A stretch of 64,000 nt of DNA from Cristatella mucedo (GCA_009760855.2 WPIO01000042.1:2680001-2744000); one strand, 5' to 3'; positions 50,543-61,262 are shown, counted from the stretch's first letter. Program-made: numbers and translations. The notes: a model not told the origin generated them from the sequence alone.

Positions 50543-50708
50543 TTGGCTGATTATAAACAGCCTTGCTTGTATAGTGGCTGAAGAGCCTTATCGGCTATCT
50601 CCACCGCTTGCACTTGGCAATACAAGATTGCTCAATGACACAGGATTCGAGCCCACGTGACCTCAGTCTGTGAAGAGCGAGCACCTTACCTCCTTGGCTA
50701 TCACGGCC
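50543..50708 (-). mobile_element. SINE-1, antisense, in unit B insert
   Basis: Tail 'ggctgattataaacagcc', body 'ctatctccaccgcttgcac' and reversed B-box 'gattcgagccca'. Confidence 0.7.
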
Positions 50709-51482
50709 CGTTGCATAGAGCAGTTAGTTAGCTATGCCGGTCTTTGCCTGCCTCCTTAAGCGATTACAGACGCCGTCCTTACTGCCTCATTTCCGTGGCT
50801 TCCCATTCTGCCCCTCGTTTTGTGTTCGGCAGATGCTCTGACCCGCACGGCCTGGGCCGGTGTCGATTAGCTAGGCAAAAAGTCAAGCCTCGCAAGCGTG
50901 GAGGACTCGAAGCGGGTACCCGAGTCTGTCCGGAAACCGATTGCCCCTTGGGCAGTGCTTGTATTTCTCGCCACGGTCGGTGACCAGGTGACCAGGCTCC
51001 AGTTGACGACCCATTGGCGTTCGGTCTGGTAGGAAGGCAGTCGTAGAAGGCGACCGCCCTGGCTTCTGCTATGGCCATTAGGTGGCGCTGTGTGGAGCAA
51101 CTGCTCCTCTACGGCAGGTCTGTCTTGACAGTCCAGCCGGAGGTGGTGCCCCAGGGGGGGGCGTAAGTCTGCCTCCGCAGCTGCAGGCAGCAGCCATTTC
51201 TCTGCAGCCTCTTTCCGGCAGCAGCCTTGGTAGGCCAGCACCGAGACCCAGTGCCGGGGCCATCCCCCGTGGTGTTTTCCCGGGACGGCTGGCCAGGCTG
51301 TGCTGGCTGATGTAACTGCTGCAGCTGGACAGTCGAAGATGACCTACGACTGCAAGCGTCTTTGGCCGATATGGCCTTTGAACAGAAAGCTGCAGCAGCT
51401 CGGCATAAGGAGCAGACGACAGTCTTTCGGTGTGCGAAAGTAGCTCGCATGGACGTTGCCTAGGCCAAGGCCAAGGTAAAAA

Positions 51483-51615
51483 AAATTCATTTATATAGTG
51501 CCCGAGAGAAATTAATCTATTCAGGCGCTTCACATATGCCTCGGGGCTCGAGCCCACGATCTCAGCCAGACCTTGGTCGGGGTGAGCATCTTAACCACTG
51601 GACCAAACCAGCTCG
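51483..51615 (-). mobile_element. SINE-2, antisense (unit B)
   Basis: Duplicate of the 44985 copy. Confidence 0.7.
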
Positions 51616-52637
51616 GGAGGTAGGGTGGCCGCTGGTCGGTCGGCCGGTCCCTGGTGTCGAATGCCTGCTGCGGCTGGTTTGCAGCCCACCGGCTCGTTAG
51701 AGTATGACAGAAGCTGCTTGCATTTGGACGATGGCCTCGGCATGTCATTAGCTTGTGCTGCTAGCAACAACCGGACAATCATGCTTGCCTGTGCATGAAG
51801 AGAACTCGGCGAGGGCATAGCATTCGCGGCCGGCCCAGTGCATCCGGCCTCTTGTAAGCAGCGGTGTTAGCCGGAAAAGCTTTTCTTCTGCTATATAAAT
51901 ATATAATAATAATAATAAATATATATAAATGAGGCTGCTAAATCAGCTAAAGAGCTGGAGAAGTTTGGACTTTGCTCTCCTGGAACTGGGCTTAGTAGTT
52001 TCGAGCACTGGGTATTTATTCCACTTCTCAGCTGCCGGATGTCATACTTGTAAACAAATTTACGACCAAACCCCATCTCCAATGGGTTCTGATGACTGAC
52101 GAGCAAGGGGGAGAGGAAGAGGCAGAGATGGAGGAGGAGGAGGAGGAGGAGTAGGAGGAGGAGAGGCCTGGCCTTTCTAAGTCGGTACATCTCTCATGCA
52201 GCGAATTCGTATACACACGTACTGGCTCCGAGCTTACGCTCACGCTGCTGCCGCTGCCTTGTTGGTGTCTTGCAGCTTTCGCTTTGGCTTGGACTCGCCC
52301 ATCCGCATTCGTTCTACCCCTTACCCCCCACCGCATGCTGGCACGATACGCTATGCTGGCACGATACGCTGGCCGTCGTCGTTCGTGCCTGTCCTGCTGC
52401 TGCTGCTGCTGCTGCTGCAAGAGTGCAACTGCACGTGGCTGCTGAGTGCACCCGATGCTTGAGCGATCTTTCCCCCACCACCATGTCCCATGCTGCTGCT
52501 GTAGTTGTATTCGCATGCCTGCTTGACTCATCGCTGCTGCTCTGCCACTTGCTGCTGCTCTGAAGACACTGCTGCAGCTGCCCAGCTTTGCTCGCACTGT
52601 CGGCAGTGCTTGACGATGCATCACATTGCGGTCGAAG

Positions 52638-52707
52638 GTCACGACGGGAGTACTTAGTGCAACATTCGACGTCTCGAGGCCGGCGACGATCCCGAGTGAT
52701 GGCGTGG
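52638..52707 (+). CDS. Exon 8: TIPSDG segment of DUF4139
   Basis: Encodes residues 349-371 plus the first base of Gly372: VTTGVLSATFDVSRPATIPS then DGV. SATF--SRPATIPSDG is a conserved DUF4139 block and joins exactly to GHKVTVAIIDL of exon 9 through donor 'ggcgtgg|gtaagc' (phase 1). The 5' end is less sure: acceptor 'ggtcgaag|gtc' is the only AG giving phase 0, but it has no pyrimidine tract. An AG 20 bases on ('tacttag|t', 52658) would give phase 2. Confidence 0.82.
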
Positions 52708-53007
52708 GTAAGCATGGGCTCCTGCATTTACTCTGAGTTGGTGGCATGTGCGTGTGTGGCCAGCTCTAGGCGCTTGTGATGCGACAGCAAGTGGGAGATT
52801 CTTCGAAGCTCTGCAGTAATTGATATGTATTTAGGCGCTCACGTGCTGAATAGACGAAGAAGCATTCTGACGACACGAGAGTTTTGCAATATAATTTTGC
52901 TGCTCTTGTTATATAGATATTTAGTATGTAGATAGTGCTGCTTAATTGTTTTTTTTAATGAAATATCGAGGACCTGAAGTTCAAAGAAATTCCAATCTAC
53001 AGAAAGG

Positions 53008-53200
53008 CTAGCTGAGTTAACAGCCACTTTTTGCTTAGTGGTAGAAAAGCCTTAACTGCTATCACCACCACTTGAAGTGACCAAAACAGAATTTCCCACC
53101 CTTCAGGACTCAAGCCCACAACCTGGATTGTGAAGTGCGTCAGGATAAGAACGATGGTTCCTTAACACCAAAGCTCTAGCTATTGAGCTAGGGAGGCTAC
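53008..53200 (-). mobile_element. SINE-1, antisense, with expanded head
   Basis: Tail 'gctgagttaacagccac', body 'ctatcaccaccacttgaagt' and B-box-like 'gactcaagcccacaacc'. The head is longer than in other copies. Confidence 0.6.
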
Positions 53201-53299
53201 TGGTTAACATGTGGTTGCCGTGTCACTCACGTGCAATGAATGGGATGCAGACCTGCCGATTATACCGTGGCTGACCATTGGCTGGACGATGTGTCTTCC

Positions 53300-53430
53300 A
53301 TGTCACATCTAACAATGTTATGCTTATTGACACTGCGAATGTTACCACTAATCATTTGGTCATGCTTCCTTTACAGCATCAGTAAAATGTCTAGACAGAT
53401 TCAGTTTTCTGAGGTTGCTATACAAATGTG
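53300..53430 (+). mobile_element. LINE-A 3'UTR and tail fragment, sense
   Basis: 'cttattgacactgcgaatg' and 'aaaatgtctagacagattca' / 'ttctgaggttgctataca' follow LINE-A sense order. Confidence 0.5.
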
Positions 53431-54754
53431 GCTAGTGGTTATCATTATAGTGGCTAGTATTATAGGTACTAGTGGTTATTATTATTGCCACCAGTATGAT
53501 TTGAACCAAGTGCCGATGACGTAGCACCTGCTGGTCTTACATGGCTTCGAAGGTAAATGTTTGGTTGTCAGAGTGTCAACTCTTTTGTCGTCTATTGACT
53601 ATTTACTCTCCACTTTGGTTTTCAAGTGTAAGCAGTCACTCTGATTGGTAGGCCTCTTCGTCTGCCATAGTATTTATGCAAGGCCAGACAAATGTCATAG
53701 GCATATTTTGCCCAGGAAGGCCTCATTTAGTCAATGCTGCTAAACTGGTTGCACTAAAACAAATAAATGGCGTATTGAGTGCAATCTAGATAATGTTTTA
53801 TGCCGAAGAGATCAATGATTGAACTCACAACTAACCCAGAAATGAGGATAGCCGTTATAAAAAGGCAGATGTGTATTTGCCGAAAGCAAAGTATTCAAGG
53901 TAGTCTTGGAACGCGTGCACAGAGTCTGTCTAACAAATATGCTACGATGTGCGATCCCAGGTCGTCTCCGTGCCGCTGGCTCCGTGATTGTCGTACTCTG
54001 GCAACCAGGCTGCATTGGCGAATTAGCACTTCCCTTAGCTAATCCGAAGGACCACTACAGTGTGTACCCACGGAGCCGACCGATCCCCATTCATCATTTT
54101 CGCTAGAGTCGTGGCGTAATTGCGGTTTGAACATGAGAATCGCAGCACTATGCAGCTTGTGAGGCAACTGAAGCCACTGTCACGACATCTTCCTGGTTGC
54201 GTTATGGCATAGGCATAGGCTAACGAATTAGCCCCCTATAGCCCTTGCTCTAAGTGCTCGTTGTCTAGTTTAGAGAGCTGCACGCCGAGCAGTGTGCCTT
54301 ACTGGCCGCACAGCAGCAAGGCCTGTGTGTACTCGACCTCATGTTTATTACCACTCTCAAGTCTTCTTTGGTGCCTGCGTGGGTTTCTGGTAACTGTTTA
54401 ACAGTAACAGTAAAACAAGTCACACGGTACAACAGCTGTTTTTTGCCCAAAGTAAAAAAAAAAACAGTAAGCGGCTGATTTTTTCTAGCTGTTTTAGTGT
54501 TTCTAATAGAAATTGTTTAACAGAAGGATACTACAACTAGTGCTCCAACGTTCGTTGTGGATATGGAATATGTAACAGAAAAAATTAATAAGATTTGTTT
54601 TACGTTAGTGATTTGTTATGGTGATTGTATCGAATTGGCCAAAAACTAAAATTAGAGTGCAGTTTGGCAAAAAATAAAATGTTAACTAAATTGATCTTGT
54701 TGCATCAACAAATATTGATGTTCTTTTCAGCCATGTCCAGTTTGGTAATACGCT

Positions 54755-55485
54755 GCAAAACGAAAGAATCCAATTACGGAAGAGCTAGAATGTCAATGTG
54801 GACGATGCAATACAATCATAAAATGTTCTGGAAACTTCACGACAACGTTGAAGAGTCATCTGAAATTACATGGAATCGATTTTGATAAACCTGCTGGAGG
54901 GTGTACATCCAAGGAAGAGCCCGTGAACACAAAGAGATCTAAAACGATTGTCGATTTCCTGCGGCAAAAAAGTTTAAAGGAGATTGTTACCGATCTGGCT
55001 AGTGATGGAATATCGAGTAGAACTATCACTAGAAACAAGTATATATGGCAATCGATCTCACGGGACGGATTCAAACTTCTAGCGAACGTAAGCTGTGCGA
55101 TGAAGCCGGTGCATGATGATTGCCGACATCAAGGGAAAGCTCGAGAGAGGAGTAAAGTTTAGCATGACTGTGGATGAATACACAACCGTGAGAGGACGTC
55201 GATTCGTCGGAGTCAACATTCATGCTAGTGGCGATAAAACAACAATCAAGACGAGCCCTGTTTGCATATTTGGTTCGTGCACTGCTGAAAACTCGCTGCA
55301 CGCGCTGGAACTCCGTCCCAACAACGTTAGAGCCGCTAGTAAGGACAGACGTCGTCATCCGTGAGACTCTAACCGACTTCAATGAGCTGGAAATGATTGA
55401 AACATTTGATTTTGATGCTTTAAACACTCTTCTGAAGGCAATGGAACTTGTGAAACTTGCTGTCGAGAATCCAAGATCTAAGAAT
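54755..55485 (+). pseudogene. hAT transposase remnant with BED-type zinc finger
   Basis: One frame gives a finger-like CQCGRCNTIIKC, then LKSHLKLHG, followed by a stretch to 55162. After a frame change comes GVKFSMTVDEYTTVRGRRFV with VGVNIH, which resembles the hAT catalytic-core segment around its Asp. A third frame gives LLKAMELVKLAVE, hAT C-terminal style. Two frameshifts and missing middle sequence make it dead. It is unrelated to the DUF4139 gene and lies within its intron. Confidence 0.65.
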
Positions 55486-55575
55486 CAAATCATCATTTTT
55501 TGGTCTGTACAAGTGTGTACAAAATTAAGATTAGCCAGACAAGTCTCAAAGTGCATTTGTATTCTTGAAATATTA

Positions 55576-55650
55576 TTCAAATGTAAAGCGCCTATAAAGA
55601 GATCGAGTTCTCTGAGGGCACTTTATCAAGTGCATTATTATTATTATAGA
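55576..55650 (+). mobile_element. LINE-A 3' tail, sense
   Basis: Tail 'aagcgcctataaagagatcg', 'ttctctgagggcactttatc' and ATT repeats, directly after the hAT remnant. Confidence 0.7.
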
Positions 55651-55689
55651 AGTAAAAGTGTATCTATATAGAAATTGTCACGAAATAAT

Positions 55690-55800
55690 GATGATAATAA
55701 TAATGTATTTGATATAGCACCCTCGAGAACTCAAATCTCTTTCTAGGCACTTTACATTAGCTGCAAAAGAAGCACGATCGAAAGTATATAATAAAATGGT
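55690..55800 (-). mobile_element. LINE-A 3' tail, antisense
   Basis: AAT repeat, 'tatagcaccctcgagaactc', 'aggcactttacattagctgc'. It faces the previous tail, forming an inverted pair. Confidence 0.7.
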
Positions 55801-56104
55801 GTTCCTCACAAAAATAAGCTATTGACTAAAATTAGTGAAGCATGGAAAAAACAGTAAAAACAGCTGTTAACAGCTGTTTTATGAAAACTGAAAACAGTAA
55901 AGTAGCATTTCTTCAAAATTGCTCTTTTTTCAGAAACCGTAGAGCCTGCTCGGTGCGTGCATGCGTGCCATGCAGCCTCGGGCTGTGCAGCCACCCAGCA
56001 CTGGTTACTTCATGCCGACGACATGACATGAACAGTGAATGCACTTGCTTGCTACTGTAACCAGCGGTTTGACCTTTTTATATGTTTGTGGCGGTCTTTT
56101 CCAG

Positions 56105-56274
56105 GTCACAAGGTGACCGTCGCCATCATTGACCTGAAGCCGACCTTCGAGCACGTCACCATTCCGAACAAGGTGGCTCGCGTCTTCATGAAGGCTAAAG
56201 TCAAGAACGAGTCTCCGTACGTCCTGCTTGCTGGTCCGACGAACGTGTTCCTCGACAACAACTTCGTGGCCAAG
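56105..56274 (+). CDS. Exon 9: DUF4139 C-terminal half
   Basis: Encodes residues 372-428: HKVTVAIIDLKPTFEHVTIP, NKVARVFMKAKVKNESPYVL and LAGPTNVFLDNNFVAK. The PLLAGP-N-FLD---V element is a strong family motif. Acceptor 'gtcttttccag|gt' completes Gly372; donor 'gccaag|gtaagg', phase 0. The next intron is only 178 bases. Confidence 0.95.
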
Positions 56275-56452
56275 GTAAGGCCACGGCTTTGCTGCCTGAG
56301 CGCCACCTGCAGTGTCGCATGGTGGGCAGCAGCAGCAGCTTCGGCCACGGTCGTGGCACCGATGAAGACGCTGAGGCAGTCCCCCCCCCCGAGGAAGTCC
56401 CCTGTGGTGTTGACCCCGTGCCGTCGAAAACGTGCTGGCTTTACGCTTGTAG

Positions 56453-56599
56453 GCGAGCATCAGCAGCGTCAGTCCGTCGGAGGAATTCGACTGCTCGCTG
56501 GGCGTGGACAACGCCGTGCGAGTGACCTACAAACCTCAGCGCAAGTTCCACGAGCAGACTGGCATGTTCTCGAAGGGCAGCTGCATCACATACGTGCAG
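56453..56599 (+). CDS. Exon 10: DUF4139 C-terminal half
   Basis: Encodes residues 429-477: ASISSVSPSEEFDCSLGVDN, AVRVTYKPQRKFHEQTGMF and SKGSCITYVQ. F-x-SLGVD--V-V-Y is the family pattern. Acceptor 'acgcttgtag|gcg', donor 'gtgcag|gtgagg', phase 0 to 0. Confidence 0.94.
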
Positions 56600-56802
56600 G
56601 TGAGGCACGACTCGGCATGTCGGCGCGAGATCTCGCGAAACCGTCGTCGGCTCCTGTCACTCTCGGCGTCTGCTCGCTTGCACTCACGACCCGCGTGATT
56701 GCGCCGGACTTCGGCCATCATATCCTGCTCCGATTCTGGCCGTCGCTGCTGCCACTGCCCGAACCCTCTACTACTGCTGCTCGGCAGTCGCTGCTACCCC
56801 CC

Positions 56803-56833
<31 letters not shown>

Positions 56834-57945
56834 CTTATTCCCAGGTGCTGCTGCTGCCCCGTCCTTGACAGCTCCCTCTCCTCAATCGCCCGGCACAGCT
56901 CCACCACCGCCCGAACTGCTGCGCCTGCTGCCGTCGCCCGTGACTGTGGCGGCCCTTACTTAGTTCATAGTTTGCTGCTCAAAAATACCTCGTGAGTGTC
57001 AACCGAGTGGCTGAATTGGATTTGCTTCTTCCCTGCCAAATTTCTTTATTTGTGTTGTGCAACATCGGTCGCCGTGTTGACGGATGACATGGCCCTTTTC
57101 TCACAGCAGACCATTTTATGCTCGCCTATGGCAGCCTGCTGCTCTATGGCACCAGACCTCCATGGCTTCTCGCCACTGTCCCTTTGCCCACCTTGCAGAA
57201 GCGGTGGCGAGCAGGTGCCGCTTACCCCCTGTTGCTCACCACCGACGTGTGAGTGCCACTATTGTAATGGGCAGTGTAGCTGAACCGTCAGCCGGATGTA
57301 CACAGCTCCACCCAGTCGCAAAGAGCACCCCCCCAAAGAACACGGTAGGCCTGTGGATGAAGAAGGATACATGGCATCCTTTACGGGAGCCAAAAATGTG
57401 CCTTCTGACACCAGAAGCCACGGCCATTCCAGCTCAAACACTTCGACAGGATGCATCCGTGCTGACAGCCACTTTCGAGGTCTTACTCCTCCATGTGATC
57501 GAACCCGTCGGCGGCCGCATGCCCCATGTTTGCCGAGCGACATTCAGCACATCGGCTGCCCTGCATGGCAGCCATTTTCAATGATCCCTTGGTCCCACTC
57601 AGCTGGTCTGCCGTTTTCGAATATTGCTGTGAAGAGTAAGTAGCACAGAACACCAAATGTTTGATGGGGGATGGAGGGAGGTAGTGGCAGTGGCTGCAGG
57701 CAGACGGGGCTCAACGGCCGCTGATGGCTGTGTGGGCGTGGGTGGCCACAGCCGTGCCATGCAGCTCGAGGGGCGGCGCTCGGCGTTTGCGGCACTCGGC
57801 TGTCTGCTCAGCGCTTGTCTCTCTCGCATCCGTGTCCCTCTCTCTTCTGTCATCAGCCCACGTGCTTGCAGCACGTGGGCTGATGACGTGGTGCCACGGC
57901 TGCACAATGAGCGGAGTTGAACGAGCGGTGGCGTGTGCGTTGCAG
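56600..57945 (+). other. Intron between exons 10 and 11
   Basis: GT-AG, 1.35 kb, GC-rich in parts. Contains (CTG)n at 56801-56830 and a plus frame of 166 codons (57084-57584) without recognised motif. A perfect hairpin lies at 57849-57887, about 60 bases before the acceptor. Confidence 0.8.
57849..57887. repeat. Perfect 17-bp-arm hairpin near exon 11
   Basis: Arm 'gtcatcagcccacgtgc', loop ttgca, then the exact reverse complement. It contains CACGTG in both arms. Confidence 0.95.
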
Positions 57946-58032
57946 GAGATCGAGGTGAAGAACACGCGCGAGCAGCCCGTGCGCATCACCGTCGAGGAGC
58001 ACCTGCCGCTGAGCGCCGAAGACAAGATCAAG
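57946..58032 (+). CDS. Exon 11
   Basis: Encodes residues 478-506: EIEVKNTREQPVRITVEEHL then PLSAEDKIK. This is the I-V-N---PV-I-V-D--P-S-D--IKV strand pair of the family. Acceptor 'gcgttgcag|gag', donor 'atcaag|gtgacg', phase 0 to 0. Confidence 0.94.
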
Positions 58033-58361
58033 GTGACGAGCAGAGCAGAAGGCAGACAGCGCTGTCCGCCTTCTGCTCCGCTGTGGTGCTGCTGCCACCT
58101 GCTCTGCTGAGCCTATTGGCTAGTGCGAGGAGGAGGAGGAGGAGGAGGAGGAGGAGAAGAAGAAGCAGTGGCCTCTGGACAGGATCAGCAGGGGCCGGGC
58201 GGCAGCTCCTGCTTGGTGGGGGGAGAGGGAGGCTAGAAAGGAGGACATTCGGTTTAAAGAGGCCTGTCTAATTTTCGAGCGGCTTTGTACCCATCTCTAT
58301 TTTGGGCTGTGGTTCATGCTGAGAATCAAAGTAAACTCAAAAAAGTTATCGGGCCGTGCTC

Positions 58362-58456
58362 CACTCTAGGTAAAACTCGTGAGGTTGAGCCCTGCTGCCT
58401 ATGTAAAGCGCCCGGACAGAGATTAAGTTCTCATAGAGCACTATGCCAATGAATTG
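58362..58456 (+). mobile_element. SINE-2, sense, head truncated
   Basis: B-box-like 'gaggttgagccct' and the tail 'taaagcgcccggacagaga' / 'ttctcatagagcactatg'. Confidence 0.6.
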
Positions 58457-58600
58457 TATGTATACATAATTCAATAATTATTAATTGCATAATTAATAAT
58501 AATAATAATTATTAATTATGCAATTATTATTAATTATTGCATAATTAATAATTAATAATTAATAATTGCATAATGAATTGTATGTATACATAATTATTGT
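58449..58600. repeat. AT-rich inverted and direct repeats
   Basis: The phrase 'aatgaattgtatgtatacat' occurs at both edges (58449 and 58573) around a palindromic TAATAATTATT/GCATAATTA core. Confidence 0.85.
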
Positions 58601-59748
58601 ATGTACATGCAACCAACTGGAGCTAAAGGGCAGCAGGGCTCTTTTTCCCACGTGCCCGGATGCTCATATTTGCCTGCAAGCATACCAGGATGTTTCCGGA
58701 TCAAGGCCGGCTAAACTGTCTGTCCCCAAACCGACACAGTTGTCCTGCCTTTGTACCCCACCTTTCAAGGATCGGACGTGCAAACTAGTCGCTATCCATG
58801 CAGCCGTGGACTTTCAGTCATCCCTACGCACGCTTCTTTGTCACTGGTCATGCTTAGCTCCCAAACAAAGGCTGTCTCGAAAAAACTCAGTACGGGCATC
58901 CATGTTGTCGTAGATATATATCTTTGCGTGCTTTCATCCTCCATTTCTTTCAATATACCGGAAGGGGACCTTTGAGGGCACGTGTGATATTCATCTGGGC
59001 CTGACTTCTGCGCAGCTGTCGTCCATCGTGGCCCAGTAGTACTGTAGATTTAAGGAACCACGCTGGTTTCACTTCGACAGCTGTAAGCCCAAGTTAGGAT
59101 CCCGTGCTGCTAACGTAGTTAGCAGAGATAATGGAGGAAAACCGTCGGACAACCGTCAGCATCAGAGTCAGCAGAGAGTCTGACAGAACTCCAAGGTGTC
59201 CTAGATGCTGCTGCAGTGTCACGCCTACTCCAGTGTCTGACAAACTATGCAGACAATCAGCTCACGGCGAGCTCATGTCACTCTCGATGTCACATGCTCT
59301 CGCGTTGCTGGGGGAAGGGGCACTGCTGTGCGGCCCCGCAGGCAGCTCTGCTCTTACAGGACTGTCCTCTGCTTGGATTGTCGGTTCCACTTGTTCCCCT
59401 ACACTGTTGCTGTCTGCGATTCCGTCTGTCGGCTGTTCCGTGTATTCATCGAATGATCGATCGCCAAGTCACAGTTGATAACACGAGCCAATGTCAAAGA
59501 CTGTTATCACTTATTGGTGCCGTCTAAAAGCCCATGCAGCGAGAGTGATAGACATCAGACTGACGATGTCTCGGCCTCACAGCACGGCGCGACCAAGACT
59601 GGCATTGCTCACGCTGACCGGCTGTCCTTCGGATATCTAATTTCATGGGCTCCTAATGTCTCAGCCAGGGCTGCTGTGTTGGCCCAGTGGTTAGTGTCCC
59701 TCATTCTGTACCCAGGTGACCTCAATTTGGTCCGGCGGCTGTACGACA

Positions 59749-59777
59749 TCCCCCCCCCCCCCCCCCCCCCCCCCCCC
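59749..59777. repeat. C homopolymer
   Basis: Uninterrupted run of about 27 C; length is likely unreliable in any assembly. Confidence 0.9.
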
Positions 59778-59882
59778 GACGATTCCTCCTTTCCCCGACA
59801 TTCCCCCCTCGGTTGGACCCTAGAACATCCCCCAACATCCTCCCCGTAGGACATTTCCCCTATGTTGATGAATGTATAACTA

Positions 59883-60076
<194 letters not shown>

Positions 60077-60242
60077 ATAAAATACATAATCCAATGAAGT
60101 TCACGGTCTATTGAAATAAAATCAACTCAGTATAATTGGTTGTTTTGTTAATTCTGTATGAAATATTCACTGGTTTGTATTGCACTACACAGTCCATTTG
60201 AGTAGTCTAATCACAAAAACTGTACTTTGGTGTATAGGTATA

Positions 60243-60305
60243 TAAACCTTAAATCCTAAACCCTAAAATTCTAATACTATAAACCCTTAAACCCTAAACC
60301 CTATA
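60243..60305. repeat. Degenerate CCCTAAA telomere-like repeats
   Basis: Several CCCTAAA and CCTAAA units with mutated spacers. This is the plant-type heptamer rather than the usual animal TTAGGG hexamer. Interstitial, within an intron. Confidence 0.7.
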
Positions 60306-60482
60306 CTCCAGGAGGAAATGTCCTACCCAGGGGAGAATGTTGGGGTGAAGGGAAAGTCTGTACCCCGGTCCGCCTGGTGGCAGGGCATTCGCAGGCAGGT
60401 CGATTGATGCTAACCGTGACCGGGCAGGCTTCAGTGCCAACATGGCGCTTGGAAACAAGAAGGTTCCCCGACGGAGTGCCAC

Positions 60483-60548
60483 TAATAATGATAATAATAA
60501 TAATAATAATAATGATGATGATGATGATGGTGATGATCATGCAGATGA
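60483..60548. repeat. (AAT)n-(GAT)n microsatellite
   Basis: Tandem AAT units changing to GAT; on the LINE-A antisense side, possibly the start of its flank. Confidence 0.9.
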
Positions 60549-60554
60549 TGATAC

Positions 60555-60795
60555 GAAAGGAAGCAGACCGAGCACACAGCCCTGAGGTACCCGTACTTCA
60601 GTGGTTCCTTGGATGATCTTTGTCCGTTCACATCAATGATTTGGAGTCTCCTGCTGAGGTAGGACCTGAACCATTGAAGTGCAGTGCTAGTGATGCCCAG
60701 CTGAGACGAGAAGCGCCCGAGAAAGACTCGTGATCAAGAATATCAAGCGCTGCCTAAAGATCAAGCAAAACAAGCATAGTGACTTTACCCTACAG
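60555..60795 (-). mobile_element. LINE-A RT fragment, antisense
   Basis: Closely matches antisense 40030-40262 ('cacagccctgaggtac', 'gagtctcctgctgaggtagg', 'gtgatgcccagctgagacg'). It starts and ends within the RT, without the 3' tail. Confidence 0.8.
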
Positions 60796-61055
60796 TCTAC
60801 ATTTCTGAGAAGGTCGTTATCCCATAGAAGGGAGGCTGGGCAGAAGCTGCTCACGTTCTCTTGGTGTAGTGTTGCTTTCTTAATTAATTAATCGTCAATG
60901 GCAATGCTGCGACTGGCAGAGCGAGAGGGCGCGCTCGCCAGTGCGAGCGATTCTGCCACTCGTGGCAGCAGCGGCAGTTGCCGTGCAGCAGCCGGCAGTC
61001 GTTCGCAGAAAACCGCAGCAATGGCTGCCGCTGCTGCTGCCTTCGTCGTCTGCAG

Positions 61056-61262
61056 GTCAATCTCCTGGAGCCGCAGATCCCGAAAGAGCCCTCCTCGACC
61101 AAAGACCTGGCGCCGGTGAGCATGAACAAGCTGAACAACATCGTCTGGAGAGCCGAGATATCTGCCGGCAAGGTGCACGACTTCGTGCTGCGATACAGCA
61201 TCGAGCATCCGCGCGGCGAGACGATCGAGCTGACGGAGGAGGCAGCTCCCGTGCAGCATTAG
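61056..61262 (+). CDS. Exon 12: C-terminus and stop
   Basis: Encodes residues 507-574: VNLLEPQIPKEPSSTKDLAP, VSMNKLNNIVWRAEISAGKV and HDFVLRYSIEHPRGETIEL, then TEEAAPVQH and TAG. L-EP-I, N--L-W---I--G----F-L-Y-IE-P--- is the usual end of DUF4139. Acceptor 'gtcgtctgcag|gtc', phase 0. Confidence 0.95.
   Translation, partial: VNLLEPQIPKEPSSTKDLAPVSMNKLNNIVWRAEISAGKVHDFVLRYSIEHPRGETIELTEEAAPVQH

Larger units (their letters stand above)
46055..52449. repeat. Tandem duplication unit B
   Basis: Second copy, about 6.4 kb. It has 1.14 kb (about 49808-50948) absent from unit A, between 'gaagcgcttttgg' and 'gcagtgcttgtatttctc'. Homology with A ends near 52449; beyond lies unique sequence with exon 8. 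It starts with the same hairpin as unit A, with one arm base changed. Confidence 0.92.
52708..56104 (+). other. Intron before exon 9
   Basis: 3.4 kb, GT-AG. Holds a SINE-1 (53008), LINE-A tails (53300, 55576, 55690) and a hAT transposase remnant (54755-55485). 53430-54750 has no recognisable gene. Confidence 0.85.

Noticed and set aside
46055-52449. Unit B as a pure assembly duplicate of unit A
   Set aside because: The units differ by a 1.14-kb segment, an about 400-bp segment, a LINE tail and an exon with many substitutions, which uncollapsed duplication of one allele does not easily give. It should still be checked with reads.
57084-57584. 166-codon frame in the intron before exon 11
   Set aside because: No recognisable domain, not in phase with the host gene, and ordinary composition for a GC-rich intron.
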